This document shows, piece after piece, positions 28,800 through 29,382 of a stretch of DNA of 29,382 nt (positions are counted from its first letter, which is position 1; every line of letters starts with the position of its first letter). Position numbers and translations under genes: made by a program. This DNA is from Halicephalobus mephisto (Eukaryota > Nematoda > Chromadorea > Rhabditida > Panagrolaimidae): NCBI GenBank assembly GCA_009193035.1, contig SWDT01000537.1, forward strand, positions 1 through 29,382, given 5' to 3'. The notes under the pieces are model-generated. The model had not been told where the DNA came from and did no database searches. It saw nothing but the letters and a program-made list of their open reading frames with translations.

Positions 28800-29382
28800 C
28801 TCCAAAAATTCCTCAAATTTCGGAATTTTCTATTAAATTTCACAAAATTTTTAATTTCCATGAGATTCTAGAAGACTTCTGATTTTTTAGAAGATTCTAG
28901 AAGACTAAATAGGATTCTGAAAATTGCTACAGAATTCTACAAAGCTTTAGAAATTTCTGAAAATTCGAAAAAGTTCTATCGAATCCTATAAGATTCCAAA
29001 AGTTCCTTTAAATTCTAAAAAACAAAAAATGGGATTTCGAAAATCTTCACAGGATTCCAAAAATCAGAATTCTTCAAAAACTCCGAAATTTTCTACAAAA
29101 TGTTGGAAAAATTTAAAATATTTAAAAATTCTTATAAATTTTGCACGAAACAAAAAATAAAATTCAAAAACAATGGGATTCAGTACTTGATTATTTTTGT
29201 TTCGATCGCGAGTCGAGGAAAAATAAGAAGCGGGAAAACGGGTCTCTCGTCGACAAAGTAGTCTCTGACTTTCTTCATTTTTGATCAATCCGTGATTAAA
29301 ACTGCGATTGAATTTTCGTCGATGATTATTTTTTATCTTTTTGCTCCTTGTGGAAATTGTATCGTTTTAGTGAAATCGATAT
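28800..29382. other. AT-rich end of window with TTCTAGAA-type repeats
   Basis: 28860-29060 carries the same TTCTAGAA/TTCCAAAA style of repeat as arrestin intron 1, with exact sites at 28866 and 28895. From 29160 the sequence is less AT-rich (CGATCGCGAGTCGAGG). It ends with a splice-acceptor-like CGTTTTAG at 29364-29371, possibly the edge of another gene. No supported frame. Confidence 0.35.

Overview
The window reads as a free-living-nematode-type genome (Caenorhabditis or a relative). The evidence is the gene architecture: short introns of about 43-50 nt with GTAAGT/GTGAGT donors and TTTCAG/TTCCAG acceptors, isolated TTTTCAG-like sites just before start codons (candidate spliced-leader acceptors), very AT-rich intergenic DNA, and nematode-style Dishevelled, alpha-arrestin and secreted multi-domain genes. 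The species cannot be named from the sequence. All exon models below were made by eye.

Layout. 1-880 is AT-rich with one doubtful short ORF. 1261-4407 and 5233-6936 (both +) are tandem paralogues for secreted proteins built from about 120-residue modules that resemble the CBM49 carbohydrate-binding fold, five modules in the first and two in the second. Every module is cut at the same point by a phase-0 intron. The pair arose by duplication of a unit that includes promoter and 3' flank. 7217-7680 is a TA-flanked MITE with an internal 41-bp minisatellite, interrupted by a probable solo LTR. 8334-8661 (+) is a small single-pass membrane protein, tail-to-tail with a complete five-exon Dishevelled gene (10928-8857, -; DIX-PDZ-DEP).

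10.9-20.9 kb has no convincing protein gene. It holds several independent tandem-repeat families, a roughly 900-bp near-perfect hairpin, short GC-richer islands with E-box pairs, a possible spliced non-coding transcript, a tRNA-Asp-derived SINE with an 11-bp target duplication, and two palindromic MITEs, one nested in another inverted repeat. 20884-23849 (-) is an alpha-arrestin (ARRDC-type) gene with a PPxY motif. Its first intron carries seven TTCTAGAA heat-shock-element-like sites, and its exon 2/3 junction has a phase problem. 23.85-26.2 kb is AT-rich repeat DNA and a TTC-rich microsatellite. 26198-28665 (+) encodes a secreted, heavily N-glycosylated protein of three Cys-containing repeats, with a second copy of the 41-bp-minisatellite MITE in its first intron.

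How the genes relate. Dishevelled (Wnt) and alpha-arrestin (receptor trafficking and ubiquitin adaptor) are conserved cytosolic signalling genes. The module genes and the glycoprotein are lineage-specific-looking secreted families growing by exon and gene duplication. No operon is evident. The most unusual content is the secreted module family caught in the act of unequal exchange, the long hairpin, the SINE, and the nested mobile elements.
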